From contig NZ_QLLT01000002.1 in the NCBI RefSeq assembly GCF_003259315.1, positions 1 to 64,000 on the forward strand: a stretch of 64,000 nucleotides of DNA, written 5' to 3'. The position numbers and the translations under genes are program-made. Below are positions 16,336 to 25,476 of this stretch, piece by piece. The notes under the pieces are model-generated. The model ran no database searches. It saw nothing but the letters and a program-made list of their open reading frames with translations, and was not told the origin of the DNA. This stretch comes from Kitasatospora sp. SolWspMP-SS2h. Lineage in GTDB: Bacteria > Actinomycetota > Actinomycetes > Streptomycetales > Streptomycetaceae. Position 1 is the first letter of the stretch, and each line of letters begins with the position of its first letter.

Positions 16336-17457
16336 TCAGTGCCCGGCGGCCGGGATGACCGAGGTCAGCCAGGTGAACACGCCCGGGACCATCGGCTTCC
16401 AGACGTCGCTGCTGTGCGCGCCCGCGGTCTCCTGCACGGTGACCGTGGTCGGGGCCTTGGCCGCGGCCTTCAGCGCCTCGCCCGCCTCCAGGCCGTCGCC
16501 CTTGTTGCCGCTGACGTACAGCGCGGTCCTCGGCGGGGTCTTGGCGGCCTTCAGGATGTTCAGCGGATTGGAGACCTCGCGCAGGTGCGGGTCCTTGGCG
16601 GTCAGCGACTTGTCCTCGGTGCCCGGGTCGTTGTACCCGGACAGGCTGACCCCGGCCCGGTAGCGGTCCGGGTGCTCCAGGGCGAGCTTGGCCGCGCAGT
16701 GCGCGCCCGCCGAGTAGCCGGCCACCGCCCAGCGGTCGGCGGCCGGGTCGGCGCGGAAGTTGTCCAGCACCATCTGCGGCACGTCCCGGGCCAGCCAGGT
16801 GTCCGCGTTGACCTTGCCCGGGACGTCGGCGCAGCCGGTGTCGGTGTTGTCGCCCAGCAGGTTGGTGCGCGGCGAGACCAGGATGAACGGGGCGACCTGC
16901 CCGCTCAGCATCATCGGCTTCAGCTGCTCGGACACCCGCAGGGTGCCGAACCAGGTCTTCGAGGAGCCCGGCCAGCCCGGCAGCAGCTCCACCACCGGGA
17001 AGGTCCGGTCCTTGTACGCCGGGTCGTCGTACTGCGGCGGCAGCCAGACCAGCACCTCGCCGTCCACCCCGGAGACCTGCCCCTTGAGGTCGGTGGTCCG
17101 CACGTCGTCCGGCACCTTCCCGTCGCCGACCGGCTCGAACTTCTGGATCACCTTGGGGCGCTGCGCGTCGTTGCCCGGCCCGCCGTCGGTCTGCGCCTGC
17201 ACGTTCGGCACCGCGCGGACGTGGTTGCCGGTGCCCAGCAGGTCGTCCCAGCCGCCGTAGATCAGGTTGGCGTTGTTCACCATGACGAACACCATCAGGA
17301 CGGCTGTGAGCTGACAGAACAGCAGCATCACGATCCTGGACAGCGCCTGGAAGGGCTTCGGGCCGCGCACCCGGCCCCACAGCAGCAGGGCCACCGCGAT
17401 CGAGACCGGCACCAGGACGATCGTGAGGAGGAGGAACGGGGTGCCTGTCAGCTGCAT
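16336..17457 (-). CDS. Membrane-anchored alpha/beta-hydrolase esterase (Antigen 85/EstA-like)
   Basis: In this 373-residue protein two or three N-terminal hydrophobic segments (residues about 5-28 and 38-62) precede an extracytoplasmic esterase domain. The catalytic serine is in VAGYSAGAHCAAK, with the histidine in ETAGAHSSDVWKPM. The layout (VVELLPGWPG early, acid residue between) follows the putative esterase/mycolyltransferase-like family. ATG at 17457 (MQLTGTPFLLL) is chosen over the 44-residue longer form because the extension is charged and lacks a ribosome-binding site. The gene converges on the GH16-like lipoprotein gene, suggesting a shared theme of envelope modification. The ester substrate cannot be told from sequence. 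Confidence 0.8.
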   Translation of the reverse strand: MQLTGTPFLLLTIVLVPVSIAVALLLWGRVRGPKPFQALSRIVMLLFCQLTAVLMVFVMVNNANLIYGGWDDLLGTGNHVRAVPNVQAQTDGGPGNDAQRPKVIQKFEPVGDGKVPDDVRTTDLKGQVSGVDGEVLVWLPPQYDDPAYKDRTFPVVELLPGWPGSSKTWFGTLRVSEQLKPMMLSGQVAPFILVSPRTNLLGDNTDTGCADVPGKVNADTWLARDVPQMVLDNFRADPAADRWAVAGYSAGAHCAAKLALEHPDRYRAGVSLSGYNDPGTEDKSLTAKDPHLREVSNPLNILKAAKTPPRTALYVSGNKGDGLEAGEALKAAAKAPTTVTVQETAGAHSSDVWKPMVPGVFTWLTSVIPAAGH

Positions 17458-17694
17458 CGGGGTCTCTCGAATCGGGTCGTCCGGCCGTCCGGGGCAGGGT
17501 CCCCCGGTACGCGCATCACACTTGTCAGACTGCGTCATACGCACGGTCAGTTGCCGTCGACACTCGCGAGAACCTGAGAGGAACATCACGTTCTCATGAG
17601 AATCCGCTGTGTGATCCGGCCCCAGTCTGCCAGTTCGCCCACAGCCTTCCGCCCGCGGACCGTAACCTTTACCCGATCAAGGAGCATTCGTTCC

Positions 17695-18798
17695 GTGACC
17701 CGTACCAACGGCCCCGCCCGTCCCGTCCGCCCCGTCCTGCCCAGCCTGCTGGGCCTCGGCCCACGTGCCGAGCGCCGCCGCCGCACCCTGCCCGCCGGGG
17801 TGCTCAGGCTCCCCACCATCGGGGTGGACATCGGCGGCACCAAGGTGGTCGCGGGCGTCGTCGACGGCGAGGGGAACGTCGTGGACCGGCTGCGCACCGA
17901 GACCCCCGACAAGAGCAAGAGCCCCAAGGTGGTCGAGGACGTCATCGTCGACCTGGTCCTCCGGCTCGCCGACCGGCACGACGTCCACGCGGTGGGCGTC
18001 GGCGCGGCCGGCTGGGTGGACGCCGAGCGCTCCACCGTGCTGTTCGCCCCGCACCTGAACTGGCGCGGCGAACCGCTCCAGCAGGCGCTCAGCTCCCGGC
18101 TGCGCTTCCCGGTGGTGGTGGAGAACGACGCCAACGCCGCCGCCTGGGCCGAGTGGCGCTTCGGCGCCGGGCGCGACGAGGACCACATGGTGATGATCAC
18201 CCTCGGCACCGGGATCGGCGGCGCGGTCGTCCGCGACGGCCGGGTCGACCGGGGCAAGTACGGCCTGGCCGGCGAGTTCGGCCACATGCAGGTGGTGCCC
18301 GGCGGCCACCGCTGCCCGTGCGGCAACCGCGGCTGCTGGGAGCAGTACTCCTCCGGCAACGCGCTGGTCCGCGAGGCCCGCGGGCTCGTGGCCGAGGAGT
18401 CCCCGGTGGTCCAGCCGCTGCTGGCCCGGGCCGGCGGCACCCCGCTGGGCATCACCGGCCCGCTGGTCACCGAGGCCGCCCGGGACGGCGACGCGGTCGC
18501 CGTCGAACTGCTCTACGAGGTCGGCCGCTGGCTCGGCGTCGGCCTCGCCAACCTGGCCGCCGCGCTCGACCCCGGGCGCTTCGTCGTCGGCGGCGGCGTC
18601 AGCGACGCCGGCGACCTGCTGCTCGGCCCCGCCCGGGACGCCTTCCGCCGCACCCTCACCGGCCGCGGCTTCCGCCCCGAGGCGGGCATCGTGCACGCCG
18701 CCCTCGGCAACGAGGCGGGCCTGGTCGGCGCCGCCGACCTGGCCCGCCAGGTGGCCCGCCGCTTCCGCACCGTCAAGCGCCGCCGGGTGGACGGCTGA
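17695..18798 (+). CDS. ROK family sugar kinase (glucokinase-like)
   Basis: This 367-residue cytoplasmic kinase phosphorylates glucose or a related sugar with ATP. The phosphate-binding IGVDIGGTKVVAGVVDGEGN motif begins near residue 42. The catalytic segment VVENDANAAAWAEW follows, then LGTGIGGAVV, AGEFGHMQVVPGG and the zinc-binding CPCGNRGCWEQY, all conserved in actinobacterial ROK glucokinases. It lacks a helix-turn-helix, so it is an enzyme rather than a repressor. GTG at 17695 follows AAGGAG by 10 bases. The first ~40 residues are a basic extension not usual in glucokinases. It may serve sugars released by neighbouring glycan enzymes, which is inference. Confidence 0.88.
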   Translation: MTRTNGPARPVRPVLPSLLGLGPRAERRRRTLPAGVLRLPTIGVDIGGTKVVAGVVDGEGNVVDRLRTETPDKSKSPKVVEDVIVDLVLRLADRHDVHAVGVGAAGWVDAERSTVLFAPHLNWRGEPLQQALSSRLRFPVVVENDANAAAWAEWRFGAGRDEDHMVMITLGTGIGGAVVRDGRVDRGKYGLAGEFGHMQVVPGGHRCPCGNRGCWEQYSSGNALVREARGLVAEESPVVQPLLARAGGTPLGITGPLVTEAARDGDAVAVELLYEVGRWLGVGLANLAAALDPGRFVVGGGVSDAGDLLLGPARDAFRRTLTGRGFRPEAGIVHAALGNEAGLVGAADLARQVARRFRTVKRRRVDG

Positions 18799-18835
18799 GG
18801 ACGCCCGACGGGGCGGGAGCGGCGGAGGGCGGTGC

Positions 18836-21196
18836 TCAGCCCGCGTAGGTGCGGACGTAGTCGAAGCGCGCCGTCGCCCCCGACTTGTTCATCGACACCA
18901 GGCCGATCTTCAGCGGGCCCTTCACCGGCAGCGTCCACACCCCGGCGTACGTCCAGGTCACGCCGTCGCGGCTGGTGACGGCCCGCACCTCGTGCTCGCC
19001 GTGCGCCGCGTCCAGGTGGTGCACCAGGCGCAGCCACATCGTGTCGGCCGTCGGGCCGCCGAACATCGGGCCGTTGGCCACCGCCGTCGGCGGGGTGGCG
19101 GTCGGCCGCTCGCCCTCCTTGCCGAACTCGCTGACCTGGAGCACCGCCCCGCCGCCGTTGTTCAGCGCCAGCACCGAGTGCACCAGCTTGAACCACCGGT
19201 CGTCGTTCTCGTACAGCACCAGGCCGGCCTGCTGCGAGGTCTGGCCCGGCGCGAAGACCAGCTTCGTCTCCACCGTGAAGTCCCCGTCCGGGGCCGGGCG
19301 CTGGAGCACCGAGGCGCTGTTGTCGCCCAGGTACAGCTCCGCGTTCTGGGTCGGCCAGGAGAGCGAGCCGCCGCCCGCCGCCACCCCGGCGGCGGGGCCG
19401 CGCACCCAGCTCCACGGCGAGCCGGCGGTGGTGCCCGGCACCGCCGCCGCGTCGAACTCGTCGCTGTAGCCGGGCAGGAGCGCGCCCGGCGCCGGGTCCG
19501 CCACCCGGGCGGTCACCGGGGTGTACAGCGCGGTGGCGCTCACGTTGTCGCCCGCCGCGCCCGGGCCCCGGGCGGCCAGCGCGACCGCGCCGGAACGGGC
19601 CGCCCCGGCGGGGACGGTGCGCTGCTGCACGGCCACCGGGTCGTGCAGCCGGTCGTGGCTGACCTCCACCGTCAGCGCGGTGCCGCGCAGTCCGGCGGTG
19701 ACGGCGTGCCAGGTGTTCCAGGTGAACCCGGCGGGCAGCGCGGTCAGCTGCTCCCCGGCCGGGGTCCCGCCGACCACCGCCTCGGTGACCAGGGCGTTCC
19801 GGCTCCGGTCCAGCCAGGCGGTGATCCGGTCGCCCGGCCCGGCGTAGGCCAGTGCCAGCCCGGCCCGGCCGCCCGCCGCGGTGACCCGCAGGTCGGCCTC
19901 GGCGCGGACGTCCGCCGGGGCGGTGCCCGGGCCGACCGCGAACGCGGGCGCGTCCCCGCTGTCGGCGTGCGCCGCGTACCCGCCGGAGTCGGTCTCCACC
20001 GGCGCCGACCAGCCGCCGGTGCCGGCGCCCTCGGTGCGCCAGCCGGTCAGCGTCCCGCCGTCGAACGCGCCGCCGGCCGCCGGGGCGGTGACCGGCGCGC
20101 TCTGCGCGGTGTCGGACGGGCCCGCCCCGGCGCGCAGCACCGGCCAGCCGTCGATCCAGTCCAGCCGGTCGATCAGCAGCGGGCGGCGGGTCAGGTTCAG
20201 GGTGCCCCCGGCGGCGGGCGCCAGGTCGGGCGCCTCGGCCGGGATGCCGTGGTAGACCAGCCAGTCCTGCCCGGACAGGTCGGTCTGCACCGCGTTGTGG
20301 CCCGGGCCGATCCAGCGGTTCCCGTTCGCCCCGGCCACGATCCCGGCCTTGCTGGTGAGCGCCGTCAGGTCGGTGCCCAGCTCGTCGCGGAACGGCCCGG
20401 TCGGGCTGGTGGCCCGGCCGACCTTGACCTGGTAGCCGCTGAACGCCCCCGAGCAGCAGCCGCCGTCCGAGTAGAACAGGTAGTAGAAGGCGTCCCGGTG
20501 CACCACGAAGCCGCCCTCGACCCGCCGCCCCTTGGCGACCTGGGTCACCGCGCCCTGGGTGCGGGTGCGGTCCGGGGTCAGCTGGGCGACGCAGATGGTG
20601 TCGTAGCTGCCCCAGTACAGGTACGCCTGGCCGCCGGTGTCGGTGAACTGGGCCTGGTCGATGTTGCCGCTCGGGCAGCCGCTGGGGGAGGGCAGCACCG
20701 AACCCCGGTCGGTCCACGGGCCGGTGGGGGTGGGCGCGGTGGCCAGCGCGACGGTGCCCGCGCCCGGCACCGAGTAGTACAGGCTGTAGCGGCCGTCGAA
20801 GTAGCGGATGTCCGGCGCCCACAGCCGGGAGCCGTTCTCCCAGGCGGGCTGGGTGGCGGGCGTGAACACCTGGCCCGCGTACGTCCAGTGCACCAGGTCC
20901 GCCGAGCGCAGGATCGGCAGGATGCGCTCGCCGTCCTCGCCCCGGCTCTGGAAGACCGGGTTCTGAGTGCCGTAGGCGTACCAGAGGCCGTCCTTGCCGC
21001 GGATCGTCGACGGGTCGGGGAAGGTGTCCACCACCCCGGCGGAGACCGGGTTGGTGTAGGTCGCGGCCTGCGCGTCGGCGGCCTGCGCGCCGTCCGCGGT
21101 CGCGGCCGGCGGGACGGCCAGCAGCCCCCAGGCGAGCGCGCAGGCGGCCAGCAGGCGCGGGAGCAGTCTTCGGTGGCGCGGGGTGCGGGGGGTCAT
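18836..21196 (-). CDS. Secreted family 43 glycoside hydrolase with C-terminal lectin-like domains
   Basis: This is a 786-residue secreted enzyme with a signal peptide (cut near ATADGAQA). The five-bladed propeller GH43 domain covers residues about 45-340. It shows the general base Asp in DTFPDPSTI, the modulator Asp in NIDQAQF and the acid Glu in RRVEGGFVV, as in arabinan and xylan side-chain hydrolases. Two beta-sandwich regions follow. The last (from YSDEFDAAAVPG to the end) resembles the DUF1349/concanavalin-like module often fused to GH43. Its ATG overlaps the stop of the sulfatase gene by four bases, so it ends the sulfatase/ABC operon. It would release sugars outside the cell. Arabinofuranosidase or arabinanase activity is likely, but the substrate is not proven. 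Confidence 0.87.
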   Translation of the reverse strand: MTPRTPRHRRLLPRLLAACALAWGLLAVPPAATADGAQAADAQAATYTNPVSAGVVDTFPDPSTIRGKDGLWYAYGTQNPVFQSRGEDGERILPILRSADLVHWTYAGQVFTPATQPAWENGSRLWAPDIRYFDGRYSLYYSVPGAGTVALATAPTPTGPWTDRGSVLPSPSGCPSGNIDQAQFTDTGGQAYLYWGSYDTICVAQLTPDRTRTQGAVTQVAKGRRVEGGFVVHRDAFYYLFYSDGGCCSGAFSGYQVKVGRATSPTGPFRDELGTDLTALTSKAGIVAGANGNRWIGPGHNAVQTDLSGQDWLVYHGIPAEAPDLAPAAGGTLNLTRRPLLIDRLDWIDGWPVLRAGAGPSDTAQSAPVTAPAAGGAFDGGTLTGWRTEGAGTGGWSAPVETDSGGYAAHADSGDAPAFAVGPGTAPADVRAEADLRVTAAGGRAGLALAYAGPGDRITAWLDRSRNALVTEAVVGGTPAGEQLTALPAGFTWNTWHAVTAGLRGTALTVEVSHDRLHDPVAVQQRTVPAGAARSGAVALAARGPGAAGDNVSATALYTPVTARVADPAPGALLPGYSDEFDAAAVPGTTAGSPWSWVRGPAAGVAAGGGSLSWPTQNAELYLGDNSASVLQRPAPDGDFTVETKLVFAPGQTSQQAGLVLYENDDRWFKLVHSVLALNNGGGAVLQVSEFGKEGERPTATPPTAVANGPMFGGPTADTMWLRLVHHLDAAHGEHEVRAVTSRDGVTWTYAGVWTLPVKGPLKIGLVSMNKSGATARFDYVRTYAG

Positions 21197-22704
21197 GCCG
21201 TCTCCCTGCTCGGGGTGGTGCCGGCGGTCGGCGCGGCGGGTGCCGTGCCGTCGGGTTCGAAGGCGCTGAGGGTGGAGTCCTCCAGGTGGGTGCCGATGTC
21301 GTACATCGGCGCCATCCAGTGGTGGAAGTTGTCGCCGCGCTCGCGCAGCAGGTCGTACAGCCGCCGGGTCAGCCGGGCCCGGACGTCCGCGTACGCCGCC
21401 TCGCCGTGCCGGTTGACCAGCTCGTGCGGGTCCTCGACCAGGTCGTACAGCTCGTTGACGGACTCCGGGTTGACCACCAGCTTGTACCGGTCGTCGCGGA
21501 CCATCCGCTGCGGGTACGGGAAGTGGTGGCCGTGGAACTCGGCGACCAGCTCCTGCGGCCAGTCCGGCCGTTCGCCGCGCACCAGGGGCAGCAGGCTGCG
21601 GCTGTCGACCGCCGGCGCCGGGTCGGCGCCGGCCAGTTCGAGGATCGTCGCGGTGCAGTCGGTGAGCGAGACCAGCTCCTCGCGCACCTGCGGCGGCGCG
21701 CCCGGCACCCGGACGATGCCGGGGATGCGGTAGATGTCCTCGTACATCGCCGGGCCCTTGTCGTGCAGCCGGTGCGCGCCGGTGAACTCGCCGTGGTCGG
21801 CGGTGAAGAACACCGAGGTGGCGTCGGTCAGGCCGAGTTCATCGAGCCGGGTGAGGATGCGGCCGATCTGCTCGTCGATCAGGGTGACGTACCCCCAGTA
21901 GACGGCGATCAGCTTGCGGCTCACCTCGGCGGGCATCGTGTCGAACGCCCAGTGGTCGCAGTAGTTGCGCTGGACGGGCGGCTTGCCCTCGAAGGTCTCG
22001 GCCACCGAGGGCGGCAGCTCGACCAGCGCCGGGTCGTAGCGGTCGTAGTAGGCGTCGGGCAGCAGGTAGGGCAGGTGCGGCCCGAAGAAGTGCGCGGCCA
22101 GGAAGAACGGCCGCCCGTCCGCCGCGTACCGCTCCAGCTGCTCGATCGTCCGGGTGGCCAGGTAGTGCTCGAAGGTGGCCTCCACCGGCTGTTGGAGCCG
22201 GGCCGCCAGCAGGTTGCCCGGGTTGCCGTTGGGCGAGGTGCCGCGTACCGGATCGGTGATCCGGTACGGCGGCAGGCCGCGTTCGGCCAGGTAGGCCAGG
22301 TAGTCGGGGTGGTCGACCGGGTTGTGCCAGCCCGGCAGGTCGGGCCCCTCGAAGCCGTACGAGGCGGCGTTGCGCTCGGTGCCGCCGTGCCACTTGCCGA
22401 CCAGGCCCATCCGGTAGCCGCGCTCCCGGAGCGCCTGCGGGAAGGTGAAGACGTCCGGCCGCAGGTCCTCCAGGTAGCCGACGTTGCGCTCCCGGTTGGC
22501 CAGCAGCCGGTGCCGGAACGGGTTCTGACCGGTCAGCAGGCTGGCCCGGGCCGGGGTGCAGATCGCCGTCGGGGTGTAGAACCGGTCGAAGCGGGTGCCG
22601 GACGCGGCCAGCCGGTCCAGGTGCGGGGTCGCCACGTGCGGGTTGCCGTACGCGCCGAGGGTATCCACCCGGTGCTGGTCGGTCATCAGGAACAGCAGGT
22701 TCAC
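21193..22704 (-). CDS. Cytoplasmic type I sulfatase (formylglycine-dependent)
   Basis: This 503-residue enzyme of the alkaline-phosphatase-like sulfatase family hydrolyses sulfate esters. It opens with the metal-binding LLFLMTDQHRVD. The activation motif CTPARASLLTG near residue 50 supplies the cysteine that becomes formylglycine. The later GKWHGG and FFTADHGEFTGAHR complete the active site. There is no signal peptide, so it acts in the cytoplasm on an imported substrate. GTG at 22704 overlaps the stop of the binding-protein gene (GTGA), and its own stop overlaps the GH43 start. An anaerobic or formylglycine-generating enzyme must be encoded elsewhere. The linked sulfonate-type importer fits uptake of a small sulfate ester. 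Confidence 0.9.
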   Translation of the reverse strand: MNLLFLMTDQHRVDTLGAYGNPHVATPHLDRLAASGTRFDRFYTPTAICTPARASLLTGQNPFRHRLLANRERNVGYLEDLRPDVFTFPQALRERGYRMGLVGKWHGGTERNAASYGFEGPDLPGWHNPVDHPDYLAYLAERGLPPYRITDPVRGTSPNGNPGNLLAARLQQPVEATFEHYLATRTIEQLERYAADGRPFFLAAHFFGPHLPYLLPDAYYDRYDPALVELPPSVAETFEGKPPVQRNYCDHWAFDTMPAEVSRKLIAVYWGYVTLIDEQIGRILTRLDELGLTDATSVFFTADHGEFTGAHRLHDKGPAMYEDIYRIPGIVRVPGAPPQVREELVSLTDCTATILELAGADPAPAVDSRSLLPLVRGERPDWPQELVAEFHGHHFPYPQRMVRDDRYKLVVNPESVNELYDLVEDPHELVNRHGEAAYADVRARLTRRLYDLLRERGDNFHHWMAPMYDIGTHLEDSTLSAFEPDGTAPAAPTAGTTPSRETA

Positions 22705-23717
22705 TTCCCGTACGCCTTCGCGTAGGCGTCGCCCGCGTAGTACTCGGACGGGGCCGGGGAGTTCTTCAACTGGCCGGTGGAGACGAAGAAGTCGCCCAGG
22801 CCCTTCAGCCAGCCGTCTACCGTGCCGTCCTTCGTCCTGGCCACCAGGTCCGCGGTGGACAGGGTCTGCACGTTGGCGGCGTCCGCCTTGACCTTGGCCG
22901 GGTCGAGCTTGAGCAGCGCGGCGGCCTCGGTGACCGACTCGTCCGGGTGCGCGGCCCGCCAGTCGTTGGCCGCCTGGAGCACCTTGACCACCTTCTCGGA
23001 CAGCCCCGCGTCGGTCTTCGGGCCGGAGACGAACGCGGTCGGGAAGGCCCGGCCGGTGAAGTCCTTCGTCCCGGCGATCTCCACCAGGTCCGGCTTCTTC
23101 GCCTTGATGCTGTCGATCAGCGGGTACCAGATCCCGGCCGCGTCGATCTGCCCGCCCACGAACGCGGACACCACCGTCGCCGGGTCCATCGGCACCTTCT
23201 GCACGTCGCTGGGCGACAGCCCGGCCTGCTGGAGCGCCAGGTTGAGCACCATCTCGCCGGAGGTGCCGGCCGGCACGCCGACCTTCTTGCCCTTCAGGTC
23301 CTTGACCGAGGCGATGCCCGGCTGGGCGATCACGTGGTCGGCGTAGGTCAGGGTGTCGATCGCGACCACCTTGGCCTTGCCGGAGGCGGGCAGCCAGAGC
23401 GCGCCGGGGCCGATGTAGCCGAAGTCCAGGTCGCCCGCGCCGAGCGCCTGCACCTGGAGCGGGCCGTTGGTGAACACCTTCAGCTCCGGGTCGAGGCCCT
23501 GCTGCTTCCACAGGCCCTGCCGGTCGGCGATGGCCAGCAGGCTGGCGCCGTTGTAGTCGCTGATGTAGCCGAACCGCACCTTCACCGTCTTTCCCGCGGC
23601 GCCGGACGGGCCCGACGGGGCGGAGGAGGCGGAGGAGGCGGACGAGCAGGCGGTGGCGGAGAGCGACAGGACGGTCACGGCGGAGACGGCGAGGAGGGCG
23701 CGACGGAGTATGCGCAT
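22701..23717 (-). CDS. ABC transporter substrate-binding lipoprotein (NrtA/SsuA/TauA type)
   Basis: This 338-residue lipoprotein has the lipobox SATAC and a Ser-rich linker. The two-lobed domain of the nitrate/sulfonate/taurine binding family follows: VRFGYISDYNGASLLAIA, DLDFGYIGPGALW, SVKDLKGKKVGVPAGTSGEM, and FVGGQIDAAGIWYPL. In this family a small anion or sulfonated organic molecule is bound. The sulfatase gene that follows with overlapping codons suggests a sulfate ester as the ligand, as for the AtsR-type protein of pseudomonads. That parallel is from family knowledge, not from residues I can verify. Confidence 0.88.
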   Translation of the reverse strand: MRILRRALLAVSAVTVLSLSATACSSASSASSAPSGPSGAAGKTVKVRFGYISDYNGASLLAIADRQGLWKQQGLDPELKVFTNGPLQVQALGAGDLDFGYIGPGALWLPASGKAKVVAIDTLTYADHVIAQPGIASVKDLKGKKVGVPAGTSGEMVLNLALQQAGLSPSDVQKVPMDPATVVSAFVGGQIDAAGIWYPLIDSIKAKKPDLVEIAGTKDFTGRAFPTAFVSGPKTDAGLSEKVVKVLQAANDWRAAHPDESVTEAAALLKLDPAKVKADAANVQTLSTADLVARTKDGTVDGWLKGLGDFFVSTGQLKNSPAPSEYYAGDAYAKAYGK

Positions 23718-23751
23718 GGCGATGCGGTCCTTGGGGAGAGGTGACGGAACG

Positions 23752-24549
23752 TCAGGAAGCGGAAGGGGACTGGTGGTACACGGCGTGCCAGACCTCGTTG
23801 CGGAGGCGGGCGAACTCGGGGGAGAGCCGGATCTCCTCGGTGCGCGGGTAGGGCAGGTCGACCTCCACCACCCGGTGGATCCGGCCCGGGCGGGAGGCCA
23901 TCACGACCACCCGGCGGGCCAGGTAGACCGCCTCGTCCACGTCGTGGGTGACGAACAGCACGGTGCGCCGCTCCCGGCTCCAGGTGTCCAGCAGCTGGTC
24001 CTGGAGCTGGATGCGGGTCAGGGCGTCCAGCGCCCCGAACGGCTCGTCCATCAGCAGCACCCGCGGGTCCACCGCGTACGCCCGGGCGATCGCGCAGCGC
24101 TGCCGCATCCCGCCGGAGAGCGTCTTGGGCAGCGCGTCGGCGAAGTCGCCCAGGCCCACCAGCCCGATCGCGTGCTCGGCCCGGCGGCGGCGCTCGGCGG
24201 CCGGCACCTTCGCCAGCCGCAACCCGAACTCGACGTTGCGGCGCACCGTCAGCCACGGGAACAGCGCGTACTGCTGGAAGATCACGCCCCGGTCGGGGCC
24301 CGGCCCGGTGACCGGCTCCCCGTCCACCAGCACCTCCCCGCCGGTCGGGGCGACCAGCCCGGCGGCCATCCCCAGCAGGGTGCTCTTGCCGCAGCCGGAC
24401 GGGCCGACCACGGTGACGAACTCGTTGTCCGCGACGTCGAGCGAGACGCCGTCCAGGGCGGTGAACCGGCCGCCCTTCACCGGGTAGCTGCGCGAGACGG
24501 CGCGGAAGGAGATCTTGCTGAGGGAGGTGGAGGGCTCGTTGCTGGTCAT
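23752..24549 (-). CDS. ABC transporter ATP-binding protein (SsuB/TauB type)
   Basis: This 265-residue ATPase of the nitrate/sulfonate/taurine importer family has Walker [10 protein letters not shown] and the Q-loop [10 protein letters not shown]. The signature LSGGMRQR, Walker [13 protein letters not shown] and switch histidine in [12 protein letters not shown] follow. ATG at 24549 overlaps the permease stop (ATGA) and is preferred to the ATG five codons upstream. It powers uptake through the permease encoded just before it, with the lipoprotein encoded just after. Confidence 0.93.
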   Translation of the reverse strand: MTSNEPSTSLSKISFRAVSRSYPVKGGRFTALDGVSLDVADNEFVTVVGPSGCGKSTLLGMAAGLVAPTGGEVLVDGEPVTGPGPDRGVIFQQYALFPWLTVRRNVEFGLRLAKVPAAERRRRAEHAIGLVGLGDFADALPKTLSGGMRQRCAIARAYAVDPRVLLMDEPFGALDALTRIQLQDQLLDTWSRERRTVLFVTHDVDEAVYLARRVVVMASRPGRIHRVVEVDLPYPRTEEIRLSPEFARLRNEVWHAVYHQSPSAS

Positions 24550-25376
24550 CGGCGTTCCTGCCATCGGGTGAGGCGGCGCTCGGCGAGCTGGAGCAGCCGG
24601 TCCATGACCAGGCCCAGCACGCCGATGGTGATCAGCCCCACGAAGATCGTCGGGAGGTCGTAGTAGAGCTCGGCCTGCTGCATCCGGAAGCCCAGGCCCT
24701 CCTGGGCGGCGATCAGCTCGGCGGCGACCAGGGTGCCCCAGGCCGAGCCCAGGCCGATCCGCATGCCGACCAGGATGAACGGCGCCGCCGCCGGGACGAC
24801 CACCCGCAGGAAGATCGCCCGGTCGTTCGCCCCCAGCACCCGGGCGGCGTTCACCAGCGTCGCGTCCACGTCCAGCACGCCCTGGAAGGCCGCCACCACG
24901 CTGGACAGGAAGGCCGCCAGGAAGATCACCACGACCTTCGGCACCTCGCCGATGCCCAGCAGCACCACCGCCAGCGGGATCAGCGCCAGCGGCGGGATGG
25001 TCCGGAAGAACTGCACGTACGGTTCCAGCAGGGCCCGGGCCGTCGGGTACCAGCCCATCAGGAAGCCGACCGGCACGGCCGCAAGGGTGCCGAGGGCGAA
25101 GCCGAGCAGCACCCGGCGCAGGCTGGCCAGCGCGTCGTCCAGCAGGGTGCCGTCGGCGATCAGCTCGCCCGCCCGGTCGGCGACCTCGCCGGGGCCGGGC
25201 AGGCCCTGGACGCCCGCCGCGGCCAGCAGCGACCAGGCGGTCAGGCCGACGGCGACCGCCAGCAGGTTCAGGGCGAGGGTGCGGGCCACCCGGCGGACGC
25301 CCGAACGGGACGCCGCCGCGGCGGGTCCGGTGGCGGACCCGGTGGGGGACTCGGTGGGGGGAGCGGTCACGGCCAT
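24546..25376 (-). CDS. ABC transporter permease (SsuC/TauC type)
   Basis: In this 276-residue inner-membrane permease about six helices follow a Ser/Pro-rich N-terminus. The coupling-loop segment is [33 protein letters not shown], and the later [25 protein letters not shown] is typical of SsuC/TauC proteins. It is the first transporter gene of the operon, 100 bases after the ROK regulator gene on the same strand. It is translationally coupled to the ATPase. Probable import of sulfonates or sulfate esters follows from family and context. Confidence 0.92.
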   Translation of the reverse strand: MAVTAPPTESPTGSATGPAAAASRSGVRRVARTLALNLLAVAVGLTAWSLLAAAGVQGLPGPGEVADRAGELIADGTLLDDALASLRRVLLGFALGTLAAVPVGFLMGWYPTARALLEPYVQFFRTIPPLALIPLAVVLLGIGEVPKVVVIFLAAFLSSVVAAFQGVLDVDATLVNAARVLGANDRAIFLRVVVPAAAPFILVGMRIGLGSAWGTLVAAELIAAQEGLGFRMQQAELYYDLPTIFVGLITIGVLGLVMDRLLQLAERRLTRWQERR

Positions 25377-25476
25377 GGCGTGACCGGTCTGCGACTGCCG
25401 TGCACGGGGACGTCCTCGGGGATGCGGGTACGGGTACGGGGGCGGAGGGGGGGCGGGAACGGGGGCGGTGCGGGGG

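Noticed and set aside
17695..18798. ROK transcriptional repressor
   Set aside because: It has no helix-turn-helix, only a basic extension before the kinase motif, so it is called a sugar kinase.
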